Shown: positions 1 through 12,689 of the stretch, one piece after another | How positions within the stretch are numbered: position 1 is the stretch's first letter | Layout of the letters: every line of letters begins with the position of its first letter | Source of the DNA: Homalodisca vitripennis | Taxonomy: Eukaryota > Arthropoda > Insecta > Hemiptera > Cicadellidae | DNA: 64,000 nucleotides | NCBI RefSeq assembly: GCF_021130785.1 | Contig: NC_060211.1 | Span: 27,389,001 to 27,453,000 of the forward strand | Reading direction: 5' to 3' | Translations under genes and position numbers: made by a program | The notes under the pieces: generated by a model | The model's database searches: none | What the model was told of the DNA's origin: nothing | The model's input: only the letters and a program-made list of their open reading frames with translations

Positions 1-87
1 GTATACCTATTAACAAATCACAATAAAATTAGATGTTCATTGTTTTATTCGGTAGGGAATGCTTGTTCGTCACATCAACAAGGTATA

Positions 88-235
88 AGCACTGATTTAG
101 CACCCCCCATATTTAAGGGGGTGTTTGTTCAGGAGATTGACACGGCCACTGCGCTGATTTAGCACCCCCTTTCGTGACGTCAAAATGACGTCAGAAGCGA
201 TGGGTGCTATGTCCAGGGGGTGCTAATTCAGGCGC
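88..235. repeat. Palindromic MITE-like element with twin CRE sites
   Basis: Two near-complementary arms (151-170 and 215-235) share the core TAGCACCCCC and its reverse complement, so the segment can fold into a hairpin. The loop holds two perfect TGACGTCA octamers (175-182 and 186-193), the CREB/ATF binding consensus. A diverged half-copy of the same arm lies immediately upstream at 88-118. There is no open frame. A non-autonomous foldback or MITE element fits best; its superfamily cannot be told. Confidence 0.55.
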
Positions 236-879
236 ACCAGTATAAAGGTGCGTATAAATACTTACTTGTCATCATTTTCATAATTTAAGCACTGATTACA
301 TTTTTTCGTTACAGCTGTCCCATTTAACAATACCATTCAACATATTCTGTTACGATATCGTATTTGGAATCACCCACTATTCGGTTGGATTTCTGAGAAG
401 TGCTTGCGGTCATCACAGATGTGATGGCAATATACATATTTCGAGTCCATGGCAGTCCACATTAGTGAAATTCTGTAAATTCACCGTCTAATAATCACCG
501 TCTGTAAATTCTCTGTGACATTTGAATGAAGAAGGGAGCAATACTAGAACTAATTACCACATAGATTAATTTATGTGCAAGTGCATTTACATACAGGGCT
601 AGCTCAGCCACTTCACCAATGTGAGGGACCATTCCATGGAAATCAGCACCATGCAGATTAACCTTTTGTATTGATTAACTTTAAGGGTTGATTTATAGAA
701 TATTCTTAAACTGAGTGAATATTATTAGAAGACGACAGCATACAGAGATGTATCCTAAATAAATACGTTGATTGTGACCTTCAAAATTCTTTGTATGCAG
801 GCTTCATTCTTTTGTTGTGTTTTTAAATTTTTGGACGCTTTATTACAACTATATTTAATAACATGGATCTATTTTAATT

Positions 880-1060
880 GACTATCACTGGTAAATAAAT
901 ACAAATTTTCCTTTTTTTTTATTGCAAGGCCTTTCGGAATTAATAATTTTATCATCAGGCACTTCAAAAATGAATAATTATTTACATTTTTCTAAATAAT
1001 AGATATTAAATAACATACAGTATAATTTGTATTTATTTTACCAGTTATAGTACATTAAAC
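880..1060. repeat. Short inverted-repeat element
   Basis: Complementary ends of about 22 bases (near 888-909 and 1022-1046, built on CTGGTAAATAAATACAAAT) enclose an AT-rich core. On the minus strand the core reads CTGATGA, then an AT-rich spacer, then CCGAAAGG (952-958 and 932-937). That order resembles the conserved words of a hammerhead ribozyme, but no convincing stem II joins them. Probably a small non-autonomous element. Confidence 0.4.
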
Positions 1061-2990
1061 TATTTTCCAATGCTCCAAGATTCTTCATTCAACTTGGTTC
1101 ATACATAAAATCTTATGTAAATACTTTTGTAGCAAAATTATTAATAGTGATTTATTGTGCAGTTGTGTTTTAAACTTTTTGGTTTTAAAGTTTTACAGTG
1201 TAGAATCGAATTCTATTTTGTGCGGTCCAGAGAATTTATTTTACTGTGTAAAGTTTTACGCCAAATCCTAATTCTACGTATATATTATATTAGAAATTAT
1301 TATTTATATTTTTATCTTAGATGCTCTATATTTATAAAATAGATACGTAAATTAGTTTTAAAGAATAAGTTATACTTTAATTGTGGAAAATATATAGACA
1401 ATAGCCTCTATAGCCTACATATAAGGAATTTCGTTGTACGATAAATCCCTGCAGCCTGCGACCTCAAAAAAACCTCTTACAACCCGAACCTGTATACTAA
1501 ACCCAAAACAATTCTCTTTTACCAAGTTTATTTACAAAATAGTGTTATATAAACCTAAATTTTATCAAAAATTTAATTGAATATTTTGGTACATTTTTGG
1601 GGGGTGTGGCAAAAGTGCAACATTGGGCTATAAAGGAATGTTCATACTTAATTAGGGATTCTATTAAAAGTTTGTGTAAAAAACATTATTTTATCTCCTT
1701 ATAATTAGTCATAATGGTTCAATGAATGTGGAAGGAATGAAAATGACGATTCCTGTTTTTGTAAAGCACAGACTAACTTAACACTTTTTGCACTTTACAT
1801 TAGTGATACCAATCCAGTTTTGAATTTTGCAGCGCTGTCTGTGGTCATAGGTCGGTGACCTGTACCATCCTTCTGGATGTTGAGTTCAAGAATATGATTA
1901 GTTCGCTTAGTACTAATATGTAGATGTACTTGGTCGAATTATGGCCTGCCTCTTTTTCCCACCATATTTGCAGACACTAAATGAAATTACACATCAAAGC
2001 CAGCAAATCATTTACACCGTTTTTACGTATGTAAATTTCTCTGCAATGCCTTCTATATTCGATGTTCCACTGTAAAAAAAACGTTCAATTACCAAGACAG
2101 TTTGCTAGAAATTCATTACTTAAAAATTTAAACCCTACTTTAGAGTTTTTAATGTTAACAAAATTTCACTTTTAAGACGAAAATGGTAATTTAATATTTT
2201 AGTTTTATTTTATTGTTACATATACTAACATGGTTTATATACTGGATGCTGGTCTAATTCACGTCATTAAATTGCTAATATATACTCTGGTTTTATTTTG
2301 TTTGTATTAATTGCTTAATATTTTCTTTGAAAGTAATGTTTGATATCTAAGTTTGGTTAAAGTATAAAAAGCCCAAATTTAAGTTAGGTTATTTCAAAAA
2401 AATTAAATAAAAAATTAGTGCATTTCAAATGTATCAAATTATATTTTAAATAGACCTGAATATACTCTTACGTGAGCAAACCAGTAAATAAACGTGGTCA
2501 TATGGAATTTTACTTTAGGTTTTAACAAAAGAGGCGCAAACGTTTTGTTTTTCTTCGTGTTGCTTAAGACAACTAATTAAAGCAATAGCCTCTACTTTGT
2601 TTTATCTTGAATCGTCTTATAAAGTACAGCAGTTATCCAACAAAGTAGGGCCTAATTACAGCAGTTTCAGTTGTCTAATTTGTCTCGTTTGCTCAGGCAC
2701 TTGTAATTACTTCGCAGCGGAGTTGACTGATGATGAAGTAGACGAACAGACAGACAGACAGACATTGGCTGGCTCAAGGTAACGAGTGAAAGTGTTTTAA
2801 TTCGAGCATGAAAGAACTAACTTAGATACGTGCAAATAACTATACTTTTATCATTAGGACTTTAATGAATAAACATACATGGTGGAAACAGGTCATCCTG
2901 TTTTGATAATTGCTTAATACGAGTTCTAAATATCTCGTAGTTCTATTTTTTTAAGGTTATTTTTGACGATGGAAGGATTGTGAAGGAAAC
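1061..2990. other. Gene-free AT-rich stretch
   Basis: No exon with splice sites and coding-like composition, no recognisable protein and no clear repeat is visible. The few open frames of about 60 codons have the amino-acid composition expected of translated AT-rich DNA. A short (CAGA)n run lies at about 2750-2762. Confidence 0.5.
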
Positions 2991-2995
2991 AGGAT

Positions 2996-3215
2996 TTTTC
3001 CGGACATTTGTCATCGTTCAGTGAAACAAGAAATTAGTAACACTACGTTTCGAGATCTGCAATCTGATCTCTTCTTCAGGTAATAACTAACGAAATACAT
3101 ATACCTATATATGTATTAGGTTAGTTATTACATGAAGAAGAGATCAGATTGCAGATCTCGAAACGTAGTGTTACTGATTTCTTGTTTCACTGAACGATGG
3201 CAAATGTCCGGACAA
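2996..3215. repeat. Near-perfect palindromic element with stem-GAAAC motif
   Basis: Arms of about 95 bases (2996-3085 and 3120-3215) are near-perfect reverse complements around a 35-base AT-rich centre. Each arm contains a GAAGAAGAG word, then a GAGATC/GATCTC stem with an 8-base loop, then GAAAC. The outer tips carry a GGACATTTG word shared with the elements at 16980-17386 and 56556-57032. Inverted terminal repeats of Penelope-like elements can give this layout; that assignment is inference. Confidence 0.6.
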
Positions 3216-3524
3216 ATCGTAGTTCTAAATAAGAGATAGATTCATTGAAGATAGACTCGTAGGCTTTTAGAAGAGAGACTTGAGGGATGTTTCTAGTTTT
3301 ACACGATGAATATTTTGTTATATTCTCAATTCAATTGTGAGTAACTGCCCAACAAAGGACAAGTCCCATGAAGATTCTCGGATGAGAACATGTTCTTTGT
3401 GATACGTGTTGGTAAAGGAATAAGAAATAAAGGATAGGTTTCTAGATTAATGAATGAGATTTCGATTTAGACACTAATAATTTCTGTTTTTCAAAGATTA
3501 TTATTGCCTATTAAAATATTATTG

Positions 3525-3660
3525 GCTGAGCATTAGCAAATCCTATCACTCGAGGGGCTGGAAAAATTTAATTTCTGTCTGTCTGTCTGTCCTCATGATA
3601 TCTCAGAACAAACTAACTTACAGACTTACACTTTTGCATGAAGCGTCATATTCCATGGGT
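3525..3660. repeat. Dispersed repeat (GGCTGAGCATTAGCAAA family)
   Basis: The block opens with GGCTGAGCATTAGCAAA, then GGCTGGAAAAATT, a (CTGT)n run, and an ATGATATCTC box followed by a run of A and C. The same word order recurs at 33305-33430 and, more diverged, at 6780-6860 and 6925-7090. It is a middle-repetitive family with no coding frame. Confidence 0.5.
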
Positions 3661-4284
3661 GGGTTTACTGAGCGAACATCTTTACATTGGTAAGGCATTG
3701 GTGAAACTTTTTACATTTGGTTTTACATTGTTTTGGGAACCAAAAACAAGAAATTGGCAGAATAAATCAATTAGAAACTAACTGAAAATTTTGTATGCAA
3801 CTACAGCGTAGGTACGCGACTCATGGTGTAGCTACTCTTATTTTGTTCAGTTAATGATCATTGCTACAAAATAGTGTTTCCTGGCAAATAAATAGGTTAA
3901 ACGTTTCTAATTCTTTCTTCGTATTCGTATTAAAGCAGTTTGGAATATCGGTGCCTAAACTGTCAATTTGTGAATTGCGATATTAAACATTGTTAAAATA
4001 CTCTTGTACGATATAAATCTATGACTGACCCCTGGTTAACTGAATTGTACAATTTTTGCATAATCCAATAAACATTGGTTAAATTTCTTAATATACTTCA
4101 ACTATTTCTATAGTGTAAATCGCATGGTATTTATCATTAAATCATATAATTAATTTTAAGCATCATAACAGTATTTTTACATTTTCCATTATTTTATAAT
4201 TTATGCTGCTATACATTTTACATTAATCACTTTTAAAATTATTTCTTTTACACTAGGATTAATAGTTCAACAAAACATAGTATC

Positions 4285-4661
4285 CAAGGAAAATATTGGA
4301 GGAGGCTTACAATATGCTATTAGGAGTGACATAAGCTCCTCACTGAGCGACGTAAAGCCAGGAGGAGCCAGTAAGGAGTCAGGATTTACTCCCAGGATCC
4401 TGATTTACAGTTGCTGTTGCCACAGCTCTCGTACTGTACAATATACAGTAAATATGTAAGCAATAAGTACCATTTCCAATGGTTAGAGATATACATTCTT
4501 ACTAAATATATATATATTTTGCAAGCAACCATAGCGTAACAACGTAACACGTAGTTTTGCGTACTACTATTATAATAGTATTACTAACAGTAGAGTAAAA
4601 CGTACTCTAGTAGGTACATATATATTTACCTATGTTTTATTTATTTTTACCAACATTTATA

Positions 4662-4714
<53 letters not shown>

Positions 4715-4745
4715 GTGTGTGTGTGCGTGCGTGTGCGTGTGCGTG

Positions 4746-4793
<48 letters not shown>

Positions 4794-5000
4794 TGTGTGT
4801 GCGTGCGTACCTGCTAGAGTAAGTTTTACTCTACTGTGCGTATTATAGTAGTAGTACGCCAAACTACGTGTTACGTTGTTACGCGTGCGTGCGTGCGTTG
4901 TTTGCAAAATTTCAAATTCATACCTCATTTAAGTCCTAAGATGTGTGTGTGTTGTTCGGGTAGACACAGAATCATACAGAAAATACATTTTTACATCCCC
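4285..5000. repeat. Rearranged inverted-repeat element around a GT microsatellite
   Basis: Segment A (about 4285-4505) and segment B (4520-4625) are followed by a GT/GC array. An inverted copy of B then follows at 4815-4905 and runs on to about 5000, so the GT array sits at the apex of a potential hairpin. The relatives at 6985-7405 carry the same A and B blocks with A inverted relative to B. No coding frame is visible. This looks like a MITE or foldback family that has been rearranged. Confidence 0.55.
4662..4808. repeat. (GT)n/(GCGT)n microsatellite
   Basis: About 145 bases of pure GT followed by GT interspersed with GC and (GCGT)n. Alternating purine-pyrimidine DNA of this kind is prone to Z-DNA and length change. 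The open frames reading Cys-Val or Thr-His repeats across it are by-products. Confidence 0.95.
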
Positions 5001-5578
5001 CAAGTAGAAAAAATAGAAACTTTACTAGCCAACTGAATGTTAGGCTTCAATGACGCTCAACCAAATCCCATGAATGAAAATTCAATTCCATAGAACTCAT
5101 AATTTTCTATGTGCAAAAGTTTTAAGAATACTATATTGACTATTTCCCGAATAATCGTCCTAGGTGGATGTATTTCTCTTTCTTTTTTTGAAATTTCACT
5201 GTATGTTTATATTTAATAAAAAACTTATTAGAAACTTTACATTTTTTCTATTTTTATCTCTAATCTAGTAATGTCATTAACATGTTGTTTCTCAGATTAT
5301 TATGACAGCCCCAAATAAACACTTTGTACCAATCTGACATATGTACAAACTTTGTAATGCCGAAGATAGCTTTTAAAAGCCAGACTTTTAAATCTATTTG
5401 TTTCATTTAAATACCCAATGTGTACACTTTTCGCTAGTGTATTAAAGAACTGTATCTTAATCACCACAGTTAACTAGTTCCACACTGTATATTAGGCTTA
5501 AGCATTTTAAAATTATGATTTACTCAAGACAAAATATCTCAATTAAAACAAAGTGAAAACGTACGTATATTATGAGAT

Positions 5579-6049
5579 GTGCGGTTAGGAAATCCAGTAC
5601 ACTTTAAGCAGCAGCTGGTACCAAGACAGTATAAATCTAGATTATCAGCGCCGGGTCTCCAAATGGTGCCCGCAAGTCTCCCGGGCCGCCCTCTGTCTCT
5701 AGTGTTAAATTATTACGGCACATTCTTGAACGAACAGTGCACTACAGCAATTATACAGAAGGACTCCAGGGAAGGGATCTTTGAATCTAAGATGAGTCTT
5801 GACGCTGAAACCGCTTTCATAAATATATTTATTACATTATTAAAATTATTTATGCCAGGAGATACCATAAAATATTTAAATACATGCAAGGAAAAGTATT
5901 GCATGGATCTAAATAGAATAGAACTTTTTATGTGTAGTGGACATTTTTATGGACCTCAAATATTATACGAGCAAAAAGTATCACACAATGTCCAAACTTT
6001 CCAAGTTCCGATTACCAGGAAAGATAAGGGAGCTACAGTTAAAGTGTAA
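5579..6049 (+). other. Unrecognised open frame of about 156 codons
   Basis: The frame runs from a GTG with no in-frame ATG until about 5662, and ends at TAA near 6047. Codon composition in the first 60 codons is less AT-skewed than the surroundings. The translation has mixed hydrophobic and charged residues, several Cys and no transmembrane segment I trust. I recognise no family. It might be a decayed transposon frame, a host exon or chance; no good splice pair fixes an exon. Low confidence that it is a gene. Confidence 0.15.
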
Positions 6050-6779
6050 CACGAATTTTAAACAACATTGTGTAAGTAATATCTTAATCAGTGAATTGAC
6101 AATCTCATGCCTTTCAAAATAAAGTTCGATGCAGCATAAACACTGCCTAGCTAGTAGCATTAGCATTGGGGGGTCTTGGGTTCATTACAAATTATCTAAG
6201 AATGACTTGCGGATATATATTTACAGTGTAAGTACAGTGATCAAATTCTGTTCTGTTTTTTTTAACTAAAAGGTTGTAAAAATGATAATTTTGTGTGTAC
6301 ATAATACATGCGTTCAAAATATTTTTAAAAATTATCTCGTATTAATTTTAGAATAAAATAAATTCATGAACAACTATGATCCTCTTGGAAGGTGGTTTCG
6401 AGAAAAAGCAATATTTCTGTTTTAGAATATGACTTTCTTAAAATGTTTCAGCCTTTAAATATTCTAATATAAAAAACTAATGTAACATTAAAATTCTTAA
6501 GCAAAATTAAAATATTTCATCTGACTTTATTACTCTGTTAATTAAGTTTTTTTATTTCGCATCGTCATATAATATGGAAGTACTATTACCATGTACCTGT
6601 TAGAATACATGTGAAATATAACCCTAAATTCAGAATGCCTGTAATTATTCCTAATAGCTGATGTTTGAGATTTTTACTTCATTCAGCACAATATGTAATG
6701 AAATTTGGATGTTTTACAAACAACCACTAATGATTGCTACAAATACAAGCCGTTGACTACAAAACTGTCTCAACACTAC

Positions 6780-7405
6780 TCTAAATCACTCAAGGGGTTG
6801 GAAAAATTGCATTTTTGTCTGTCGGACTGCCCGCATGATATCTTGGGAAATATTTTACGTGTATTCTTGAAATTTTTGTGTACAGAAAAAGATTAATTCT
6901 TTAGCAATGCATTGCCATCCATGTGATTTGGCTGAGCGTCATTGAAGCCTATCACTCAGTAGGCTAGCAAAATTTATTTTTTCTGCTTGGGGGATGTAAA
7001 TATGTATTTTCTGTACGATTCTGTGCCTACCCGAACAACATCTCAAGACTAAAATGAGTTATAGAATTGAAATTTTGCAAGCAACCACGGAGAAGCCTGT
7101 TACGTAACACTTAGTTTCGCGAACTACTACTAAAATATTATTAGTAACAGTAGAGTAAGCCATACTCTAGTAGGTACATAAATATTTAGTAAGAATGTAT
7201 ATCTATAACCATTGGGAATAATACTTACTATCTATATATTTACTGCATATTGCAGTGCACGAGAGCTGTAGTAACAGTAACTACAAATCAGGATCCTGGG
7301 AGTAAATCCTGACTCCTTACCGGTCTTGGCTTTACGTCACTCCGTGAGCAGATTATGTCACTCGAGATAGTATATTGTAAGCCTCCTCCAATATTTACCT
7401 CGGAT
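6780..7405. repeat. Composite of two dispersed repeat families
   Basis: 6780-6860 and 6925-6990 repeat the GGCTGAGC / GGCTGGAAAAATT words seen at 3525. 6985-7195 carries the B block and 7195-7405 the A block of the element at 4285-5000, with A reversed. Together they form a contiguous mosaic of the two families. Confidence 0.5.
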
Positions 7406-7409
7406 ACTA

Positions 7410-9030
7410 TATTTATTCATTATTTGCATGCAATAATAAAATAATCCACTAATGAAATAAGTTTGATAAATTTATGTATAGTCAAAAGTATTGTTAGAAT
7501 TTAATTAAAATATTTACTTCAGTAATTAAAAAATCTGTTATGTCAGTTACCCTCCTAGTTACTACTGTTAGGTCACAAAACTTAACTCGGAGTATTGGTT
7601 GATTTTTTTCTACTATAAATAGACTTAAATAAATTAAATAAATACTAAATATTGTAAAATTTAGGTTACTATTTTTTTGCTTATTTTTTTGCTTTATCAA
7701 ATGAATTTGATTATTTTTTATTGAAACTAGTAGCAATTTATTTAAACAAAAATTACGAATACTGCTTCGAGACAATATTACTCACGATAGTTTCAACGTT
7801 CAAAAATATTATGTTATGACATTTCAAAAATCATTCATCTCTCACTTATCGTAATTATATATGCTACTTATAAATCATTTGTTTATATTTAATACAAACA
7901 ATTTCAAATAATTTCCTTTTTTACTATCAATACAATGTTGTCGATAGTTCATTTTTTATGTTAAATTAATTTGGAATTAATCCACTTTCAATACATTCAT
8001 AATTTTAATCAACTTACTTTAAAATCGAATTATTATATAAATCTAAATTTATATCCCTTCCCAAAAATTTTAAAGTTGTTCAAACAAAACTAATAATTCC
8101 TTTGCTTATATTTTACTATCAAAAATATGTTTAATCAATACAGTGATGAGTGTTAATAAAACGAGAGGAGTACAAGCAAGAAGGCTGTAACAACATCGAT
8201 GAGAACCACCCCTTGCGTCGCCTGCCACATCATCCTTCTTCTCCACTTTGAATGGGCTAGTGAATAAACTTAATTAAATTTGTGCACTGACCCAAACAAT
8301 TTTTCAATCCCCTTAAACCAGAGCTTGGATACCAACAATCCAACTTTTGTTAGTCTGCAATAGCCCCAGAGTCAGTATTTTCCTTTCTAAAGCCCTTTTG
8401 ATAACATTTCTGTAGCGAAAAATACACGTTTTTTTGTGAAACCCAATCTTGCTATGTCACCAGAATTTCACACTTTCAACTGTACCAATTCTAATTTTCC
8501 AGTAAGACTGTCAGCGTTTAACCAAAATTTTCACTTTTCAAGATATAAGGTATTTTATTAAGCAATTCAATAATTTTTCAAAATCCTGAATACGTATATA
8601 TTTGATGCAATCAACAATTGTTTACAACATCCAAAACTATCCAGCACAATCACCCATGAGTATGTTGTTCTGCTTACTATGTGGCACATCGTCATTGAAA
8701 TATTAATATAATTCTACAGTTACAACCTAAATCAAATTTTGTTTTTTATATTATAAACAAAAATTATTATAATTAAATAATATCAAAAATAAAATTAAAA
8801 ACAATATTGGCCAATCAATGTAAACAAAGCAAAACCAGAGTACCTATTAGCTATTTATTTAGTGTTCTATAATCCAGTATCTAGTCTACAGTTGTATACA
8901 TAATAATAAAATAAACTTAAAAAATATTTTGTACAATAATAAATTGCAGTTTTCGCCGTATATAACTAACATAACATATAGAATTCTAAAGCGGGGTTTA
9001 ATATTGTAATAGATCAAATTCTAGCAAACT
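7410..9030. other. Gene-free AT-rich stretch
   Basis: I see no gene, no repeat with a second copy in the window and no structured RNA. The 93-codon minus-strand frame at 7494-7775 reads as low-complexity Asn/Ile/Leu-rich translation of AT-rich DNA. Confidence 0.45.
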
Positions 9031-10194
9031 GTCTTAGTGATTGCAAGTTGTTTACAACGGAACCAACAACGCAGTTAGGAACATATTTGGGGGGTCCAGA
9101 CAACTGATATTTTCCCGTAGTGGACAGAGAGTAAGGCCCCATTGTTGTTCCTTAAAAATTTCTTGGCCCGTTTCTTTGATAAGGGCGATCTTTCAGCAGT
9201 ACATGTCAGTAATACTGAATTATTTAAATAATAATAATCGTTTACTAAAAAAGTATTTGAAAACATTGAAAATTTGGGGTGGGTCCGGACCCTTTGAATC
9301 CCCTAGCTGGTTACTTCCTTAAACTGAACATCGATAATCATAGCTCGTACGTAGAAAACTGTGATGATATTACCAAGTTTATTACCAAGTTGCTTGCTGT
9401 GAATTTTAAAGTAACGATAATTTTATAAATAGTCCTATTTATAATCCAACATCATAAAAAATGTATATTTGTATGAGTATTTTAAACCATTGTAAAACTT
9501 AGTGCAGGGTTTTCCTTGAATTTTTTACATGAATTACTAGTAATTCATTCGTTACAGCCCACTGACTTTATAAAGTTGTGCGGTATTTCAAAATCTCTAA
9601 CTTTTAGTAAGCCACAGAAAAGAAGCTATGCTATATAATCATTCCCCTCTAGATCAATAAAATTTAATTACCTTACCTGAGTTAGTCAGCGCCTGCCTTA
9701 TGCCATCCATCAGTCCTGGGACAGAGTAATTACAAGTGTCTGAGTAAGCGGGACAAATTACACTCGCGGAGTAATTAGCTTCAACTAAACGCTTTCCTTC
9801 AGGAACTCACAACAAGATCTGTCAGACCTAGCAAACAAGCTGCTAATCTAAAATTTGTGTTAACGTAAGTCGACATATTAACTTTTGTTTTACTTCCATG
9901 GTAAAAGTTTACAGTCACAAATTATCCTACACTTAATGATTCATAGTGCTAAACTGAGATTTAAACACTTTCAGGAGAGATCTTTCTGCACACCATTGTC
10001 GGAAACGGTAGTAAGAGAAATGAAATAAATTTTATTGCATTTGTATGGCAAAAAAGGGTTTGATCTACACTTTTATTAAAAACGTTTCTCGTTCTATATT
10101 TTCATCAAAATTATATTAATTTTTTTCCAAGGTATCCTTTGGTATTGAAATTTTTTCCTTCATCAATATCATTCAATAACAAAGTAAGTCCATA

Positions 10195-11135
10195 TACTTA
10201 CACTAGCAGTTGCCCGCGGCTTCACACGCAATTTCCTGTTGAATAACATTACACTACATTTAAGTACTCTTTTTTATCACATTCTAAACATTCCTGAGAT
10301 AATTGATAGCCATTCCTTCGTGAGCCTCTTGGGCGCATTATGAAAGTGTGTACCATATTTCCTGCCTCTATCTTTCGTGGTTTTTGTTAGGGGTTGATAT
10401 GTTATTCAGTACAATTAATTTATATGGATGAATCTCGATAAACTAATTAGTTTATAAAGAATCAAATTCAGTCTGTTAAAATTAATTTTCTGTATAAGAT
10501 ATTTCCAGTATTATTGTGGAGTTTGTCTTGTGCTCCGATCAAGAAAATGTATCAATGAAAACCAATTTCGAGCATAAAGTGTCTTCTTTCGGCTCTTTCC
10601 ATTTACCTTCGATCTAACCAAATTTGATTACCTTATGTGCAAACATCCAAGGTTTTGTACAATTAGGTAGGTTTTATAACAGCGTTTAATGGTATTTTCA
10701 TTGCATTCGAAAGTTTATTGATCATTGGTACAATATAAATTTTAAATTAGGCAATAACTTCTTCTATGCAATCTGCATGACACTACTGATCGAGCACTTC
10801 ACAATAATAATTTTCTAAATTTAAAATGTAAACAAATGTTTCTGCCTCTTTGATGAACTTCAGCTGAAAGTATTAACAGCTTTTAAGTACCAGTTCACTT
10901 TGTATTACGTGTCGTAGTGCAGCTGGATCGAAGGTAAAAGTTCCAAAATCAACAACAATAATTTATAAATAAATCATTAATTAAATAAACAATTTAAATT
11001 GGGCCAAATTGTAAATCTAAACCATTCTAGAATCCACCTGAAGACACACACAAGACTTCATCAAAATCGGTCCAGCCGTTTAGGAGTTGAGTCACATACA
11101 CACAAACACAAGAAATATATATAAAGATACTTAGG
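10195..11135 (+). mobile_element. Insect dispersed repeat with CCCGCGGCTTC head and GGTCCAGCCG tail
   Basis: The block begins with an AGTTGCCCGCGGCTTCACACGC-type head near 10205 and ends with AAATCGGTCCAGCCGTTTAG (11064-11083), then a CACACA-rich tail and AT-rich DNA. This head and tail pair is very common in insect genomes as the footprint of a high-copy retroposon or Helitron-like family. Which of the two it is I cannot tell. No open frame survives inside. Confidence 0.55.
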
Positions 11136-11139
11136 GGAG

Positions 11140-12685
11140 CTTAAGGTATCGCCATAACTAATGCGTAAACACATAAAACTTAGTTTCAATGATGTTTTAG
11201 TAGGCTACGTCGTTTCATAATTAATTTCTGTTATGAGCTCAAGTAAAAGTTTGGGGTTTTTCCTTTCTCTATTTCACTCAAAAGAAATGCGTTATTTATA
11301 TAGACAAACCATAGAATACATCAAGTTATAAAATATAGTAGCGAAACATTAAAATATAGTAGACAGGAAATACATGTAGATGTTTTTAGTTCATCAGATA
11401 TACGAGTATATTGGATAAAAAAATATATAACTTCTTTTCCAAAAGAATAATTTTACAATATTACTGAAAGTATAAATTTTCTATGATTAATAAATTCTCA
11501 TAAGAGCTCTTATTTATCATTGTTAATATTAGGTTTTATAATGTATTGTTATATAATGCTCATACCTTGTATTTGACAAGAATTCACTATTTACAATTTT
11601 TCAATTAATTAAAATTGTTTGCTATTTACTAACAATTTTTTTAATTACTTCATAGTATTAATGTACTTATGTCACAATAATACATCCTATAATTTTAAAC
11701 GTATAGCTTTATTGCGGCTCCATTTAATAAAGCTGATACTGTTTTGTTCCTAAAAGAATTTTAATAAACTTTGTTTATAATCATGGACGCATGCGAGACA
11801 TATTATTAAAACAATAATGTTTTAATCAAACGACAAAATTGTCAATAAATATTCGCGCTTATTTAATAATTCAAGTTGCCTAGATTAACATTTCGGACAG
11901 TTTAATATTCAAAGCATCGCTCCAGGCGAATTCTTGTATCTTCAATTTTTAGCTCCATCCAAGCAAAAGAACGAAGCTATTTTCTTTGTTTATATTTTCA
12001 GAAGCGTACCCCAGGGGTAAAGGAAATATTGCGTAGGGTCCACGCAACATTTTCAAATGAAGGGGAAGAAACAATTTACACATTATAATTTTGTATTAGG
12101 TTAATAGTTTATATTCCAAATTTATTGATAAAATGTATTTATAAAGTATAGCAAATAGAGTTTATAAATTCTTGAATCAAAATTTTAATATGCCCAATGA
12201 ACTATAGATTTCGTTTCCATGATGAGAAAGGAGAATTTTAAATATACTTTCAGTGTAAATTGTTTTAATTGCGTTAGTTTTTAATTTTAAACAATGTGTT
12301 TGGTCAAATTATAAAACACTTAAATTTGACTTCAATGAACGCATGATTGATTGCAATAATGAGGTTATTTGTTTCGTAATTCACAATCGTCGTTAACAAA
12401 AAATATTTTAACAAGAGAAATGTCAAAATAATGTATCGTTTTATTTTATTGAAATTTTGGGTTTTTAGAATTTTCTCATTCCTATTCAATGAGATTCAAT
12501 CATTCATTCTCACTTATTCAATCAACCGAGGTAAATCTCAGGTTTTTCACAATGTGCAGCATTTATTGCTCTATAAATTCATTCATTTCTTCAACAGTGA
12601 TCACAGTTTATAGCATTTTATGACCCACTGTGAACGATGCCGTATATAAAAACACACTCATAAAAGGGTCACACTCTGAAGCCCT
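11140..12685. other. Gene-free AT-rich stretch
   Basis: AT-rich sequence with no recognisable exon, repeat or RNA. The overlapping 60-codon frames on both strands near 12304-12613 show no conserved motif. Confidence 0.45.
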
Positions 12686-12689
12686 TATC

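Noticed and set aside
880..1060. Hammerhead ribozyme on the minus strand (CTGATGA ... CCGAAAGG)
   Set aside because: The words are present, but no convincing stem II or stem I can be drawn; kept only as an inverted-repeat element.
4632..4928. Cys-Val and Thr-His repeat proteins on both strands
   Set aside because: They are translations of the GT/GC microsatellite.
6130..6180. Possible tRNA B box near GGTCTTGGGTTCATTAC
   Set aside because: No A box, acceptor stem or anticodon arm can be placed around it.
9041..9322. GC-richer patch with a GGGTCCGGACCC palindrome and overlapping frames
   Set aside because: Could be a hAT or other transposon scrap, but I could not match any domain or find a second copy.
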